A DNA stretch of 39,940 bases from Cyanobacteria bacterium HKST-UBA02 (GCA_020431945.1 JAGQHH010000038.1:1-39940); one strand, 5' to 3'. Shown: positions 8,556 through 16,645, numbered from the stretch's first letter. Notes: generated by a model from the sequence alone, not told the origin. Made by a program: numbers and translations.

Positions 8556-8697
8556 AGGAGCGTTCCAGCATCTCTCTGTACTGGGGATTGGTAAGGGCTT
8601 CTTCCGAATAGAGCTCGTCTACCCAGTAGCTCTCTTCCTGACCGTGAAGCTCTTCAATCCGTTTTTTGAGCGATGCCGTAATAACTTCGTCGTGCAT
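8509..8697 (-). CDS. Small charged protein of unknown function (62 aa)
   Basis: A 62-residue acidic/basic protein, MHDEVITASLKKRIEELHGQ at the start, predicted as helical with several Glu/Lys pairs and a C-terminal Pro-rich PLGPLPPAQRD. No family is recognised. Support for a real gene is a good ribosome-binding site, GAGGA, 4 nt before the ATG, and a composition unlike a frame shadow. It is convergent with coaX and overlaps its last 47 nt, so the two mRNAs are complementary at their 3' ends. Confidence 0.65.
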   Translation of the reverse strand: MHDEVITASLKKRIEELHGQEESYWVDELYSEEALTNPQYREMLERSFKLDPLGPLPPAQRD

Positions 8698-8944
8698 TTA
8701 GTCCTCAAATCTAGTGGAACCATCCGTACCACCATTCAGTTTAGTCAGACGGTATCATTCTTCAAGGCTTGACTTCCTGTCAAAACCCTTACGATTGTTG
8801 GGATTGATAGTCCTGCGCCGCTTTGCCAGAACCTAAACTTAAATCCATTGCCGGTTCCATTTACGCTGCATATAGGATCGGTTATCCGACACAAGAAACT
8901 GAACTAATGTTAGTATTTAGCTATAGAGATTACCCGAGGCGCCG

Positions 8945-9250
8945 ATGTTGAACCTGAAGCTCCGGCTGGAAAAACTCTGCGACACTCGCTCCTGGGTTCG
9001 CCTGCATTTCGCCGACGGCACCACCCTCACCGGGCGTGTGCTCCGGGTGGGCCACGACTATGTCGAAATGGAGTCTTACGGGGATCCGGACAGGCCCTAC
9101 GACAATGACTATGCCCGGCATCTGGTCCCCCTCAATCTAGTTAAGGTGATCACCATCGAATCATCGTCTTTCGCCGAAGCCGAGAGACGCCGACTTTCTT
9201 ATATGGCCAGTCTCGAGTCTCCGGACGGACTTCCCGAGATCGAAAAATAG
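8945..9250 (+). CDS. Small Sm/LSm-like protein
   Basis: A 101-residue protein. Residues about 15-75 look like a single Sm-like barrel: WVRLHFADGTTLTGRVLRV (the Sm1 pattern of a strand, D-G-x-x-x-x-G-x-V), HDYVEMESYG, then a strand HLVPLNLVKVITIE resembling Sm2. A charged helix follows (SFAEAERRRLSYMASLES). It is not a canonical Hfq, since the Hfq KH/YKHA-type motif is missing. RNA binding is possible but only inferred from fold resemblance. GAGG lies 7 nt before the ATG. The gene is alone on this strand and converges on glmU with a 16-nt gap. Confidence 0.65.
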   Translation: MLNLKLRLEKLCDTRSWVRLHFADGTTLTGRVLRVGHDYVEMESYGDPDRPYDNDYARHLVPLNLVKVITIESSSFAEAERRRLSYMASLESPDGLPEIEK

Positions 9251-9266
9251 AGCCGAAAAATAGAGC

Positions 9267-10676
9267 TTACTTGCCTTTGCGGCGATCGGACCAGCCCAGC
9301 TTATTCTCCTGCCGGGCTCTACCCACGGCCAGGGCGCCGCTGGGCACCGGCCGGGTGACCACGCTTCCGGCTGCCACCACCGCCTCATCGCCTATCTCTA
9401 CCGGCGCGACAATCACCGAATTGCTGCCGGTGGATGCACCGTCACCAATTACGGTGCTCGACTTTGTTTTGGTCAGGTGGTCGTAATTGGCGGTGATGGT
9501 ACCGGCCCCGATATTAGCGTGGGAGCCGATCTTCGTATCACCAACATAGCTCAGGTGCGAGACATTGGTCTTATTGCCGATGGTGCACTTCTTGAGCTCC
9601 ACGAAATTACCCACCCGCACACCATCGCCTACATCGTTGCCTTCCCTGACATGGGCGAAGGGTCCGACCTTGCAATTGGCTCCCAGAACCGAATCCAGCA
9701 CTACCGATTGGATCACCGAAGAGCCGCCGCCTATCCGGACTTTGCCCCTGATCACCGCACCAGGTCCGATGACGCAATCCGGGCCGATCTCGACATCGCC
9801 GGTGATGGTGGTATTGGGATAAACAACACTATCCTGGCCGATTCTCACTTCCGGTGCGATCCATGTGCTGGCTGGATCGACGATGGTGACACCGCTCTCG
9901 AGAGCCAGCCTGGTATTGGTGCGATCACGCAGATGCCGCCAGACCTCGCTCAGCTCCAGGCGTGAGTTGATCCCGGCCACTTCCCGGTAATCCTCGGCAA
10001 TCATCGCCGACAGCTTCAAGCCTTTTTCCCGGGCCCAGAACACTAAATCGGTGAGATAGTACTCCTTTTGATTGTTGTCGTTCTTCAGCCCGGTCAGCCC
10101 TTCTTCGATCTCGGGCCAGCTGAAGCAATAGATTGCCGAATTGATCTCGTGTATGGCTTTTTCGGCATCACAGGCTTCACGATCCTCGACGATCTTGACG
10201 ACATTGCCCGCCCCGTCCCTGACGATCCGTCCGTAATTCTTGGCGTCCGGAACGATTGTAGAGAGGACTGTCACCACCGAGCCGCTCTCTTTGTGCTGGC
10301 GGCACAGCTCCTCGATGGTCTCGGTCCGCAGCAGGGGCTCGTCTCCCACTGTTACGAAGAGACATCCTTTGAAACCGGAAAGAGCTGGAACCACTTGCAT
10401 GAGGGCATGGCCGGTGCCCAGCTGCGGCTCCTGGAGGTGCGTACTGTAAGGCAAGTCGGGCTTGCGGCTTTCAAGATATGACTCCACCTGCTCGGCGCCA
10501 TGACCGATAACAAGGTGGGCATGCTCCACACCGGCGGTTCCCACCGAGGCGATCAGACGCTCGATGATAGTCGAGCCCAGGACCTCATGGAGGACCTTGG
10601 GTTTCGAGGACTTCATTCGTTTGCCCTGGCCGGCTGCCAGAATTACGGCTCTGACAGGAAAATCGAGTTTGGACAT
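9267..10676 (-). CDS. glmU: Bifunctional UDP-GlcNAc pyrophosphorylase / glucosamine-1-P acetyltransferase
   Basis: GlmU acetylates glucosamine-1-phosphate and then uridylates it to UDP-GlcNAc, the precursor of peptidoglycan and LPS. The N-terminal nucleotidyltransferase domain has the LAAGQGKRMKSSKPKVLHEV signature, QLGTGHA and VGDEPLL. The C-terminal left-handed beta helix (from about residue 250) carries hexapeptide repeats and the acetyltransferase segment FVELKKCTIG, LSYVGD and GAGTITANYD. Length (469 aa) is normal. ATG 10676 is chosen because GGAA lies upstream; ATG 10685 is 9 nt further and upstream starts to 10715 are open. The gene is preceded by a structured leader and terminator (10774-10989), so its expression may be attenuated. 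Confidence 0.95.
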   Translation of the reverse strand: MSKLDFPVRAVILAAGQGKRMKSSKPKVLHEVLGSTIIERLIASVGTAGVEHAHLVIGHGAEQVESYLESRKPDLPYSTHLQEPQLGTGHALMQVVPALSGFKGCLFVTVGDEPLLRTETIEELCRQHKESGSVVTVLSTIVPDAKNYGRIVRDGAGNVVKIVEDREACDAEKAIHEINSAIYCFSWPEIEEGLTGLKNDNNQKEYYLTDLVFWAREKGLKLSAMIAEDYREVAGINSRLELSEVWRHLRDRTNTRLALESGVTIVDPASTWIAPEVRIGQDSVVYPNTTITGDVEIGPDCVIGPGAVIRGKVRIGGGSSVIQSVVLDSVLGANCKVGPFAHVREGNDVGDGVRVGNFVELKKCTIGNKTNVSHLSYVGDTKIGSHANIGAGTITANYDHLTKTKSSTVIGDGASTGSNSVIVAPVEIGDEAVVAAGSVVTRPVPSGALAVGRARQENKLGWSDRRKGK

Positions 10677-10773
10677 AGGTTCCATCTTTGTAATACAAGT
10701 GGCTAATAAAGCCACAATTTATCACGAAAGCAGCCTCGAGAATAAAGCTCCGGCAGAGAAAACAACTGCATGC

Positions 10774-10801
10774 AAAAAACCCCAACTCTTCAGAGCTGGG
10801 G
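10774..10801 (-). terminator. Intrinsic terminator inside the glmU leader
   Basis: On the minus strand CCCCAGCTC pairs with GAGTTGGGG (9 bp, one G-U) around a TGAA loop and is followed at once by six T residues (AAAAAA at 10774-10779 on the plus strand). It is about 98 nt upstream of the glmU start and is oriented to stop transcription before glmU. It is either an attenuator or the end of a separate small RNA. Confidence 0.82.
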
Positions 10802-10831
10802 ACTTTGCGAATCGTCCATCTTCGGAAAAAA

Positions 10832-10988
10832 TGTCCGCAGTGTTGGTGCTGCCCCAACGGGTATCATCCCTGATTCCCCTCGACTGGAGATACTGCGACG
10901 TCAGCGCTAGGCGCTTCGGACACCTATACTTTTACCCCATCTCTGCCGATCGAGCCTTCCTATTAACCTTTCGTTTATTTTCGAAGGC
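10832..10988 (-). ncRNA. Candidate structured 5' leader or small RNA upstream of glmU
   Basis: Several nested inverted repeats lie together. GCCTTC/GAAGGC (10954-10959 with 10983-10988) forms an outer 5' hairpin. TGTCCG/CGGACA (10832-10837 with 10917-10922) closes a multi-branch structure that contains AGCGC/GCGCT (10903-10915), GTATC/GATAC (10861-10893) and GTTGG/CCAAC (10842-10858). In the minus orientation this is followed by the terminator at 10774-10801. A possible promoter lies just upstream (TTGAAC at 11019-11024, TAATAC at 10996-11001, 17-bp spacer), which would start RNA near 10989. GTTGGGG in the minus-strand element could instead pair with CCCCAGC of the terminator, as in a transcriptional riboswitch. 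No known class was recognised. The plus-strand orientation is less likely because it lacks a terminator. Confidence 0.5.
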
Positions 10989-11136
10989 AACAATCGTATT
11001 ACTGGCAAGGATTTCGGGGTTCAAAGTGCGACAAAATAGAATCGAAATCATCAACAAGAATATAAGACGATAGGCTTCCGCATATGTTTCAGCGAATCTG
11101 CAGTAAATCAGAGTATTCTAGTAACAGAGTCGTAAC

Positions 11137-12012
11137 ATGATAAGAAGAGCATCCCTCACCCTGACGCTTCTGGCTTGCCTCCTGGCAGGGGGCCCGGCGC
11201 CTGCTCAGTTCAGAACTCATTACACCAATCTGCCGTCGGTGGGAGGCGGTAGAGGCGGAGCCCAGAAACCCGCGACAGGTCGAGGACGAGCCCCGGCACA
11301 ACAGCGAGGGCCGGCAGGAGTCTATCCCGAATTCCGCTCTGCCCACGGAGTGATTCACTGGCTCAAAGAACAGATGCCTCTTCGAGTCTGGGTATCGGAC
11401 GGACTGGCCATCGATGCCATTCTCGACCCGCAGCTCGGGGCTCCCTATGCCAATACAAAGGATGTGGCCAAGTGGCCTGATCTCGTCGCCCATATCCTGG
11501 ACCACCCCGAGAAGCTCCAGGCTCTGCCTGTTGCAGAAGGTTACAGCCCGCAGCACAAGCAGGCGGCCCTGGCCGGGATCAATTCCTGGAAACCCATAGA
11601 GAAAGAAGGCTATTTCTCTTATGTCCTCACCGATGACCCCATGGAGGCGGACATTCATCTTTTCTGGGTCAATCATTTCGTGGATCAGAGAGGCATGGCC
11701 CTGTTCCAGAACGACATCCGCGGATACACGTCGAAACGCAGCTTTCCATACAAAATGATCATGCAGGGAAGACAGATGCCTTTCAAACCTGTGGTCATCA
11801 TTCTCAGCACCACCGACCGTCAGGGTCAGCTCTCGGTGGCCAAGATGAAAGCCGCTGCTGCCCACGAATTCGGGCATGCCCTGGGGATCGAGGGGCACAG
11901 CGCCAACCCCGCCGACCTGATGAGCATATACTATGGTAATGGCAGCATCTCTCCCAACGATGCCGCCACGGTAAGGTATCTCTACAAGCTGACACCGGAT
12001 TTAGTACCATAG
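11137..12012 (+). CDS. Secreted matrixin-like zinc metalloprotease
   Basis: A 291-residue precursor with a signal peptide (about residues 1-24, LTLLACLLAGGPAPAQ) and a Gly/Arg-rich linker at about 38-62. The catalytic domain carries the metzincin motif HEFGHALGIEGH (His243, Glu244, His247, His254), followed by NPADLMSIYYG, whose Met is the expected Met-turn. This fits the M10 (matrixin) group of extracellular endopeptidases. A TATTCT element at 11114-11119 may be the -10 box; there is no clear Shine-Dalgarno site before the ATG. The next gene begins 12 nt after the stop. Confidence 0.82.
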   Translation: MIRRASLTLTLLACLLAGGPAPAQFRTHYTNLPSVGGGRGGAQKPATGRGRAPAQQRGPAGVYPEFRSAHGVIHWLKEQMPLRVWVSDGLAIDAILDPQLGAPYANTKDVAKWPDLVAHILDHPEKLQALPVAEGYSPQHKQAALAGINSWKPIEKEGYFSYVLTDDPMEADIHLFWVNHFVDQRGMALFQNDIRGYTSKRSFPYKMIMQGRQMPFKPVVIILSTTDRQGQLSVAKMKAAAAHEFGHALGIEGHSANPADLMSIYYGNGSISPNDAATVRYLYKLTPDLVP

Positions 12013-12024
12013 CGAACAGGAAAG

Positions 12025-12519
12025 ATGCGGACACCGAACTGGGGCCCCAGCCGATATGAATCCGATGCCAAACCGCAGGGGATGACCCCGGACCTTTCGC
12101 CGCTCTATGGAAGGATGGGTCTCTGCCTCTCGATCCTGGCTATCTGCATCTTCGGATACCAGTGGCTCATGTCGGACATCTCCGGTCTCTATACAAGCGG
12201 CGACGGACCAGCCCAGGTGGACCTGACCCTGGAGAAAACCAATACCAGCTTCACCGGCACCCTGGTTCTCGGGCTGCGCAATTATCTCGTCTTAGTAGAT
12301 CCGACCCCGCCCGATAGCGAAGAAGTAGCCCTTCATTTCGAGACTTCCCAGGATCTGATCAACCAGGGCTTCCCGAATCGCCAGCTCGACCTGGTAGGTA
12401 CCCTCAAGGATGGCCATTTCTCGGGCTCGGTGGTCTATGGCGGCAAAAGCCGCAAAGTCGAGCTCACCCGGGACGATCTGGCTTCCATCCATATGATCAT
12501 GCGGGCTCATCTACCCTGA
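12025..12519 (+). CDS. Single-pass membrane protein of unknown function
   Basis: A 164-residue protein with a cytosolic N-terminus of about 28 residues and one transmembrane helix (about 29-49, MGLCLSILAICIFGYQWLM). An outside domain of about 115 residues is rich in beta-strand patterns (VDLTLEKTNTSFTGTLVLGL and a similar HFSGSVVYGGKSRKVELTR). The two S/T-F-(T/S)-G-(T/S) repeats suggest a small beta-barrel or lipocalin-like fold. No family is recognised. AGGAAAG lies directly before ATG 12025. The gene sits 12 nt after the metalloprotease and 50 nt before the hydrolase, so the three may be co-transcribed. Confidence 0.72.
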   Translation: MRTPNWGPSRYESDAKPQGMTPDLSPLYGRMGLCLSILAICIFGYQWLMSDISGLYTSGDGPAQVDLTLEKTNTSFTGTLVLGLRNYLVLVDPTPPDSEEVALHFETSQDLINQGFPNRQLDLVGTLKDGHFSGSVVYGGKSRKVELTRDDLASIHMIMRAHLP

Positions 12520-12569
12520 TTGAACTTTTTCATCGGCTTGTTCGTTACATACCGTACGAGGTATTACAC

Positions 12570-13685
12570 ATGAGCCGAATCCAGCGCAATTTCATTGCCA
12601 TTGCCATTGCCTGCCTGGCCGCGCTAACATCGAGCCTTCCGGCGATGTTTCCGCCGGGCGTCCAGGCAGCTCCCACTACAGCCAGCAGCACTATGACAGC
12701 CAGGAAAAAGCCCTCCGGGGTCGATCTAACCGCCAGCTACGCCTCTCCAGGACGTTTTTCCGGGAAGAAGCAGGACCTCACCCTCACCGACAGCCGCCGG
12801 GGAAAGGAGCTGGAGATCGCCGTTCACTATCCGACCGGGACGAGTCGGGCAGATGAATCCGCCCGCCCCCTGATCATCTTCTCCCACGGAGCATTCGGTA
12901 GCAAGGACGCATACGAGCCCCTGGTCAATCATTTCGTCAGTCATGGCTATGTTTGCATTCAGCCCACCCATGAGGATTCCCTGCAACTTCTCATGCGCTC
13001 TCGTCAGGCCCAGGGGCAGTCCCAGCGCCTGGCCCATATGCGCCAGGAATTCTCTGATTTCAAAGCCCGCTCTTTCGCCAACTGGCGCAGCCGCCCCCTG
13101 GATGTCACTTTCATTCTGGACAGCCTGGCCGAGATCGAAGGACGAATACCCGGGCTCAAAATCGACCGCAACCGCATTGGCATAGGCGGTCATTCTTTCG
13201 GAGCCCACACAGCCCAGGTCATCGGTGGCACCGTCATAGGTGGCAGCACCGAATTTGAAGATAGAAGACCCCGGGCCGTTCTTCTCCTCTCACCCCAGGG
13301 TATCGAGGCCGGCTTCGGCGGCTCGGCCCTGACAGAAGATTCCTGGAAGAGTTTCAAACGACCGATGATGACCATCACCGGCACCAGGGACAAAGGCCGC
13401 CACGGAGACGATTATCAATGGCGTCTTGATCCTTATAAATACAGCCCGAAAGGGGACAAATTCCTGGTGGTCATCGAAGACGCCCAGCACGGTCTCGGGG
13501 GAATCTCCACCAGACGTTTCCCCCAGTCAGGACCGGACAATCCGGCCATGCTCGATGCCGTCAAAGCCGCCTCCCTGGCCTTTTTCGACGCCTATCTGGG
13601 TGGCTCGGAACAGGTCCAGGGCTATCTTAAGAGTCGGGTACTCCAGAGCGAATCGAAAGCCCCATTGAAGATGTGGGTCAAGTGA
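12570..13685 (+). CDS. Exported alpha/beta hydrolase (dienelactone hydrolase / PAF-acetylhydrolase-like)
   Basis: A 371-residue precursor with a signal peptide (about residues 1-34, ending near VQAAP). The alpha/beta-hydrolase core shows PLIIFSHGAFGSKDAYEPLV (oxyanion-hole HGAFG region) and the nucleophile elbow GGHSFGAH with Ser209. A later acid is probably in TGTRDKGRHGDD, and the His in VIEDAQHGLGG. The order Ser-Asp-His is that of a lipase/esterase. The G-H-S-F-G elbow and segment spacing resemble PAF-acetylhydrolase-like and dienelactone-hydrolase-like proteins. The substrate cannot be set from sequence. GAGG lies upstream of the ATG, beside a TATTAC that could be a promoter element. Confidence 0.84.
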   Translation: MSRIQRNFIAIAIACLAALTSSLPAMFPPGVQAAPTTASSTMTARKKPSGVDLTASYASPGRFSGKKQDLTLTDSRRGKELEIAVHYPTGTSRADESARPLIIFSHGAFGSKDAYEPLVNHFVSHGYVCIQPTHEDSLQLLMRSRQAQGQSQRLAHMRQEFSDFKARSFANWRSRPLDVTFILDSLAEIEGRIPGLKIDRNRIGIGGHSFGAHTAQVIGGTVIGGSTEFEDRRPRAVLLLSPQGIEAGFGGSALTEDSWKSFKRPMMTITGTRDKGRHGDDYQWRLDPYKYSPKGDKFLVVIEDAQHGLGGISTRRFPQSGPDNPAMLDAVKAASLAFFDAYLGGSEQVQGYLKSRVLQSESKAPLKMWVK

Positions 13686-14165
13686 GCCGCAGGCTCGCTC
13701 TGAGGTTGCTTGATTGGAGGCTTATTCTTGCTCTCTGTTTTGTTCTTCACGGCTCCGATGCTACACTTGCTATGTAACCTCACAGCGAACAGACATGGCA
13801 CAGCCGCAACCAGAAGAACGAATCACTCTCGACCAGATCCTCAAGCTGGTGGATAAGCTCTCGCCGGAAGAGCAGGAGCTATTGTCATCCTCCAAGACGT
13901 AAACAAAGACCTACGTGGACGCTTGGGGACTGCTATCGCTGGTGTGGACGACGCTGTCCCCAGCCGGAATGGGGACTCTGCATACTTGAGTGCGTCTATA
14001 GGGGCTTTCCAATGGCACCTCCCGACTGGCCTTGGTCACCTTAGTTCATAGGACTCCAAGCTTCCCGAGCGTATAGCTGTCACAAAAATTCAGACAAATA
14101 CGGCTGGAAGTTGGAGAAGCCGCTTTCCGATACCTGGCCATATCTAATTAGTGCAACCTATCTAG
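13686..14165. other. Gene-poor stretch with a possible gene remnant and inverted repeats
   Basis: About 480 bases without a convincing full gene. A 35-codon frame at 13795-13902 is listed separately. At 13925-13976 GGGGAC, GTCCCC and GGGGAC occur in series (13925-13930, 13956-13961, 13971-13976), so the middle copy can pair with either neighbour in alternative hairpins. No T-run follows, so it is not an obvious terminator. From about 14000 base composition shifts to lower GC and continues so into the next gene. Nothing else is recognised. Confidence 0.4.
13795..13902 (+). pseudogene. Possible remnant of a small antitoxin-like/DUF gene (35 codons)
   Basis: From ATG 13795 the frame reads a short protein with ITLDQILKLVDKLSPEEQEL near its end. 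This resembles the N-terminal helix of small antitoxin-type proteins (pattern L-x-x-I-L-x-L-V-x-x-L-S-x-E-E-Q-x-x-L). It stops after a few more residues (SSSKT), where such proteins usually continue for 30-50 residues. An upstream in-frame start at 13714 adds a Cys-rich segment that does not look coding. No matching toxin gene is next to it. It could be a decayed gene or a true micro-protein. Confidence 0.35.
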
Positions 14166-14597
14166 CTAGGGTTTCGGCTGTTCATTCGATTCAATCAGTA
14201 TGCCTCGTATCGATGTATCGTCGAATGAAAGTGATAAAAGAATGTCGTCAATGGAATATGAGTTGATAGTATGCTGGCTGTCGCTTCTCGTAGTTACCTT
14301 AAACTGTCCCAATTTTGACATTGCGACGTCTCTTGAGTCATTGCAACGAACATCGCACGGGAATGGAGTAATTTCCTCTAGAAGCCCTACCTCGAGAGCC
14401 CGCGCAACATCTAAAACCGCACCCTGAATCATTGGCCTAACTCCGTAGAGAACCAAACCGTAGAATGAAAGTGTAAGTTTGTTACCAGTTTCGATCTCTT
14501 GAGGTAATTGTCCTGCATCGACTACTATTCTTCGACATTCTTCGCAGTCGAATGGCTTCCCAACAAGCTCCACTAAGCGTTCATACAAATCTTTCAT
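14166..14597 (-). CDS. Unrecognised protein in a lower-GC patch
   Basis: A protein of 143 residues from ATG 14597, or 154 from an upstream TTG at 14630 that lacks a clear ribosome-binding site. It begins MKDLYERLVELVGKPFDCEE and contains three cysteines in the first and middle thirds (CEEC at about 19-22, CDVRC later). A hydrophobic stretch LSFYGLVLYGVRPMIQGAVL is followed by a Ser/Asp-rich C-terminus. No signal peptide or known domain is evident. Base composition is clearly less GC-rich than neighbours and the flanks are gene-poor, which suggests recent acquisition. Function unknown. Confidence 0.6.
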   Translation of the reverse strand: MKDLYERLVELVGKPFDCEECRRIVVDAGQLPQEIETGNKLTLSFYGLVLYGVRPMIQGAVLDVARALEVGLLEEITPFPCDVRCNDSRDVAMSKLGQFKVTTRSDSQHTINSYSIDDILLSLSFDDTSIRGILIESNEQPKP

Positions 14598-14794
14598 AGG
14601 AAAAAATGGTGCCAATATCGAGAAAGCCAAGTACGAATTTTATTCTCTTTGGCCATTGTAGCAACCGAAGAGCCCAAGGTTGTTAAAACTGCGCTGACTG
14701 TCGTGCCGGAAGAACAAAGGGAAGAGGCAAGGTTGGAATAGTTTCGCGAAACCAAGTCAATACCGTCGCTCCCCATGGCACGCAAACGTGCCAG

Positions 14795-15715
14795 CTAATA
14801 AACGATCTCCACCACCGAAGCCACAGGCGGGCAGAAGAAGCGGAAATTGGTCTTCGGGTCGGAGCCCATGCCCCGGGAAATATGGAAACGTGTCTCGCCG
14901 CGCCGGACCACGCCGCAGGCTTCACTGCGAGCCAGCTCGGAGTCGGTGATCAGGGGACCGAAGCCGGGAATACGAACCTGGCCGCCATGGGTATGACCGG
15001 CAAAGCCGACATCCACCCGGGCATCGACGAAATTGCCCAGAGCCCTGGGCATGTGAAAGAGCGCCAGACGCAGGTGATCTTCCGGGATCTCGGAGGCAAG
15101 CTCCAGGGTGGTCTGCTTGCTCGGCGACGGATAGTCCATGCCGAGAATCGAAACAGCATCGGGGCGATGATGCTCCACCTCGTTGCGCATCACTCGATAG
15201 CCGGCATCTTCAAGAGCTGCCACAAGAGGTGTGACATCCCGCTTGTTGGAGCGAGGATGGCGAAGGGGCTTGAACATCCGGCCCAGGGTTTTATTGATAT
15301 AGCTGTATCTGTAGTAATCGTGATTGCCCAGGACAGCATAGGCGCCCAGGCGCGGTTTGCCGCAAAGCAGGAAAGGAGCCAGACGCACCGACTCGTCATG
15401 CTCGAAGATATCGCCGGTGAGAAAAATCAGATCGAAATCCTGCTCGGTCATATATTGAAGGAAGGAAAGCTTTTTGGGATTCTCATTTCCGGCCAGATGA
15501 AGGTCCGAGATGTGCAGGATCTTGAGGGTCTTCTTGTTGCCGACGGACCGTCTGAGCGCTTCCCCGTCGGTAGTATCGATGGTGACAAAGTCGATGGAAT
15601 AGTCGTAGGCTTCCCGACGAGCATAAGCCCAGGCACCGGCCCCGATACCGAGAAGACCGAGACCGACATAAGCGGTCGTCTTATTGAGCAAGAGTTTCTT
15701 CAACTCAACGGGCAC
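14795..15715 (-). CDS. Membrane-anchored metallophosphoesterase, YkuE/YaeI type
   Basis: A 306-residue calcineurin-like phosphoesterase with an N-terminal transmembrane anchor (about 12-31, TTAYVGLGLLGIGAGAWAYA). Metal-site motifs occur in order: ISDLHLAG, FLTGDIFEH, VLGNHDYYR, ALFHMPRAL and GFAGHTHGGQVRIPGFGPL. The GHTHGGQ-(V/I)-x-x-P ending is the mark of the YkuE/YaeI group, some of which act on lipid pyrophosphates such as UDP-diacylglucosamine or undecaprenyl species. The substrate is not settled here. The start overlaps the BioY-like gene end by 11 nt, so it is translated in the same operon. Confidence 0.85.
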   Translation of the reverse strand: MPVELKKLLLNKTTAYVGLGLLGIGAGAWAYARREAYDYSIDFVTIDTTDGEALRRSVGNKKTLKILHISDLHLAGNENPKKLSFLQYMTEQDFDLIFLTGDIFEHDESVRLAPFLLCGKPRLGAYAVLGNHDYYRYSYINKTLGRMFKPLRHPRSNKRDVTPLVAALEDAGYRVMRNEVEHHRPDAVSILGMDYPSPSKQTTLELASEIPEDHLRLALFHMPRALGNFVDARVDVGFAGHTHGGQVRIPGFGPLITDSELARSEACGVVRRGETRFHISRGMGSDPKTNFRFFCPPVASVVEIVY

Positions 15716-16574
15716 TCAATTCCTCCAGAGCCCGACGGTCATAAGCGGCGCTTCGCTGCCTGGGAGCCTGCTCCGGCACGGTAAGAACCTTGACGATGAA
15801 ACGCAGGGGAAATGCCAGACCGACAGCCGCTATGGAGAAGAGCACATCATAGGGCAGGGCATACCAGGACAGGTTGCGCAGATACTTGAAGAGGAAAGGC
15901 TGCCACTCTAGAAAAGTCTTGCTTCCCTCGACGATATAGAAGAACAGATAAGCGCCGAACAGATAAGCCGCCCCGATCAGATGCACGGCAACCACACCAG
16001 CCACGATACCGGCAATTTGCGAGAGACTGGTACGACGATCGGCAGTGATTTTGCCGGTCAACCAGGCAGCCAGAATAATCCCCACCAGATAGCCGAAACC
16101 GGGCTGCAGGTAATAGTTGAGCCCACCGCCCTGGGCGAAGACGAAAAGCCCCACCAGGGGACCCAGGATACCCAGGACAAGGAAGACCGCCGCCGAGGTC
16201 ACCGCCATGAATGTGCCGAATATATACCCCAGGGCTACAGCTGCTGGAACATATGGACAGTATGGCGAATACTCGATGGCATAAGGATGCCGTTTCACTT
16301 TCGGAATCCGCGTCGATACCTCGCTCTGCCAGCGCTCGGGCAGGAGATTGTAAGCCCAGAGGATCTTCTCCTGGGAATATTCCTGGATATTGTCCGGTGT
16401 AGCGGTAGGCAGATCGACACAGGTGAAGGCAGCGAAGAAAAAGACCACGGTACCCATCATCACGAGGACAGACTGGCCGATGAACGACTTTCGCTTTTTC
16501 TTAGGGCGCAGGGGCGGTTCTTCGACCAGGTGCAAATTACTGTCTCCAGCGTGATGATTGAGGAATCTGCTCAT
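15705..16574 (-). CDS. BioY-like membrane protein with an N-terminal extension
   Basis: A 289-residue integral membrane protein. Residues about 115-275 carry five or six transmembrane segments and a BioY-like core: LVLGILGPLVGLFVFAQGGG and LQPGFGYLVGIILAAWLTG match the substrate-binding (S) component of biotin ECF/BioY transporters. Unlike typical BioY (about 180-200 aa) it has a basic N-terminus (PKKKRKSF), an extra transmembrane helix at about 34-51 and an external loop of some 60 residues. No birA, bio genes or ECF ATPases are nearby, so biotin uptake is an inference. CTAAT/ATTAG arms lie 34-47 nt upstream of the start. Confidence 0.68.
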   Translation of the reverse strand: MSRFLNHHAGDSNLHLVEEPPLRPKKKRKSFIGQSVLVMMGTVVFFFAAFTCVDLPTATPDNIQEYSQEKILWAYNLLPERWQSEVSTRIPKVKRHPYAIEYSPYCPYVPAAVALGYIFGTFMAVTSAAVFLVLGILGPLVGLFVFAQGGGLNYYLQPGFGYLVGIILAAWLTGKITADRRTSLSQIAGIVAGVVAVHLIGAAYLFGAYLFFYIVEGSKTFLEWQPFLFKYLRNLSWYALPYDVLFSIAAVGLAFPLRFIVKVLTVPEQAPRQRSAAYDRRALEELSAR

Positions 16575-16645
16575 AAGAGATTATCGGTAATTTTTGGTCT
16601 CTGAGGCGCTAATCGTAATTAGAATTTATTTTCGAACCACGGTCT

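Noticed and set aside
10832..10922. glmS ribozyme upstream of glmU
   Set aside because: An AGCGCC motif like the glmS cleavage site is present, but the conserved core segments that should follow it are absent, so it cannot be called glmS.
14594..14785. 63-codon minus-strand frame between the unrecognised gene and the phosphoesterase
   Set aside because: It has no ribosome-binding site and a low-complexity Ser/Thr pattern, and it overlaps the start of the unrecognised gene.
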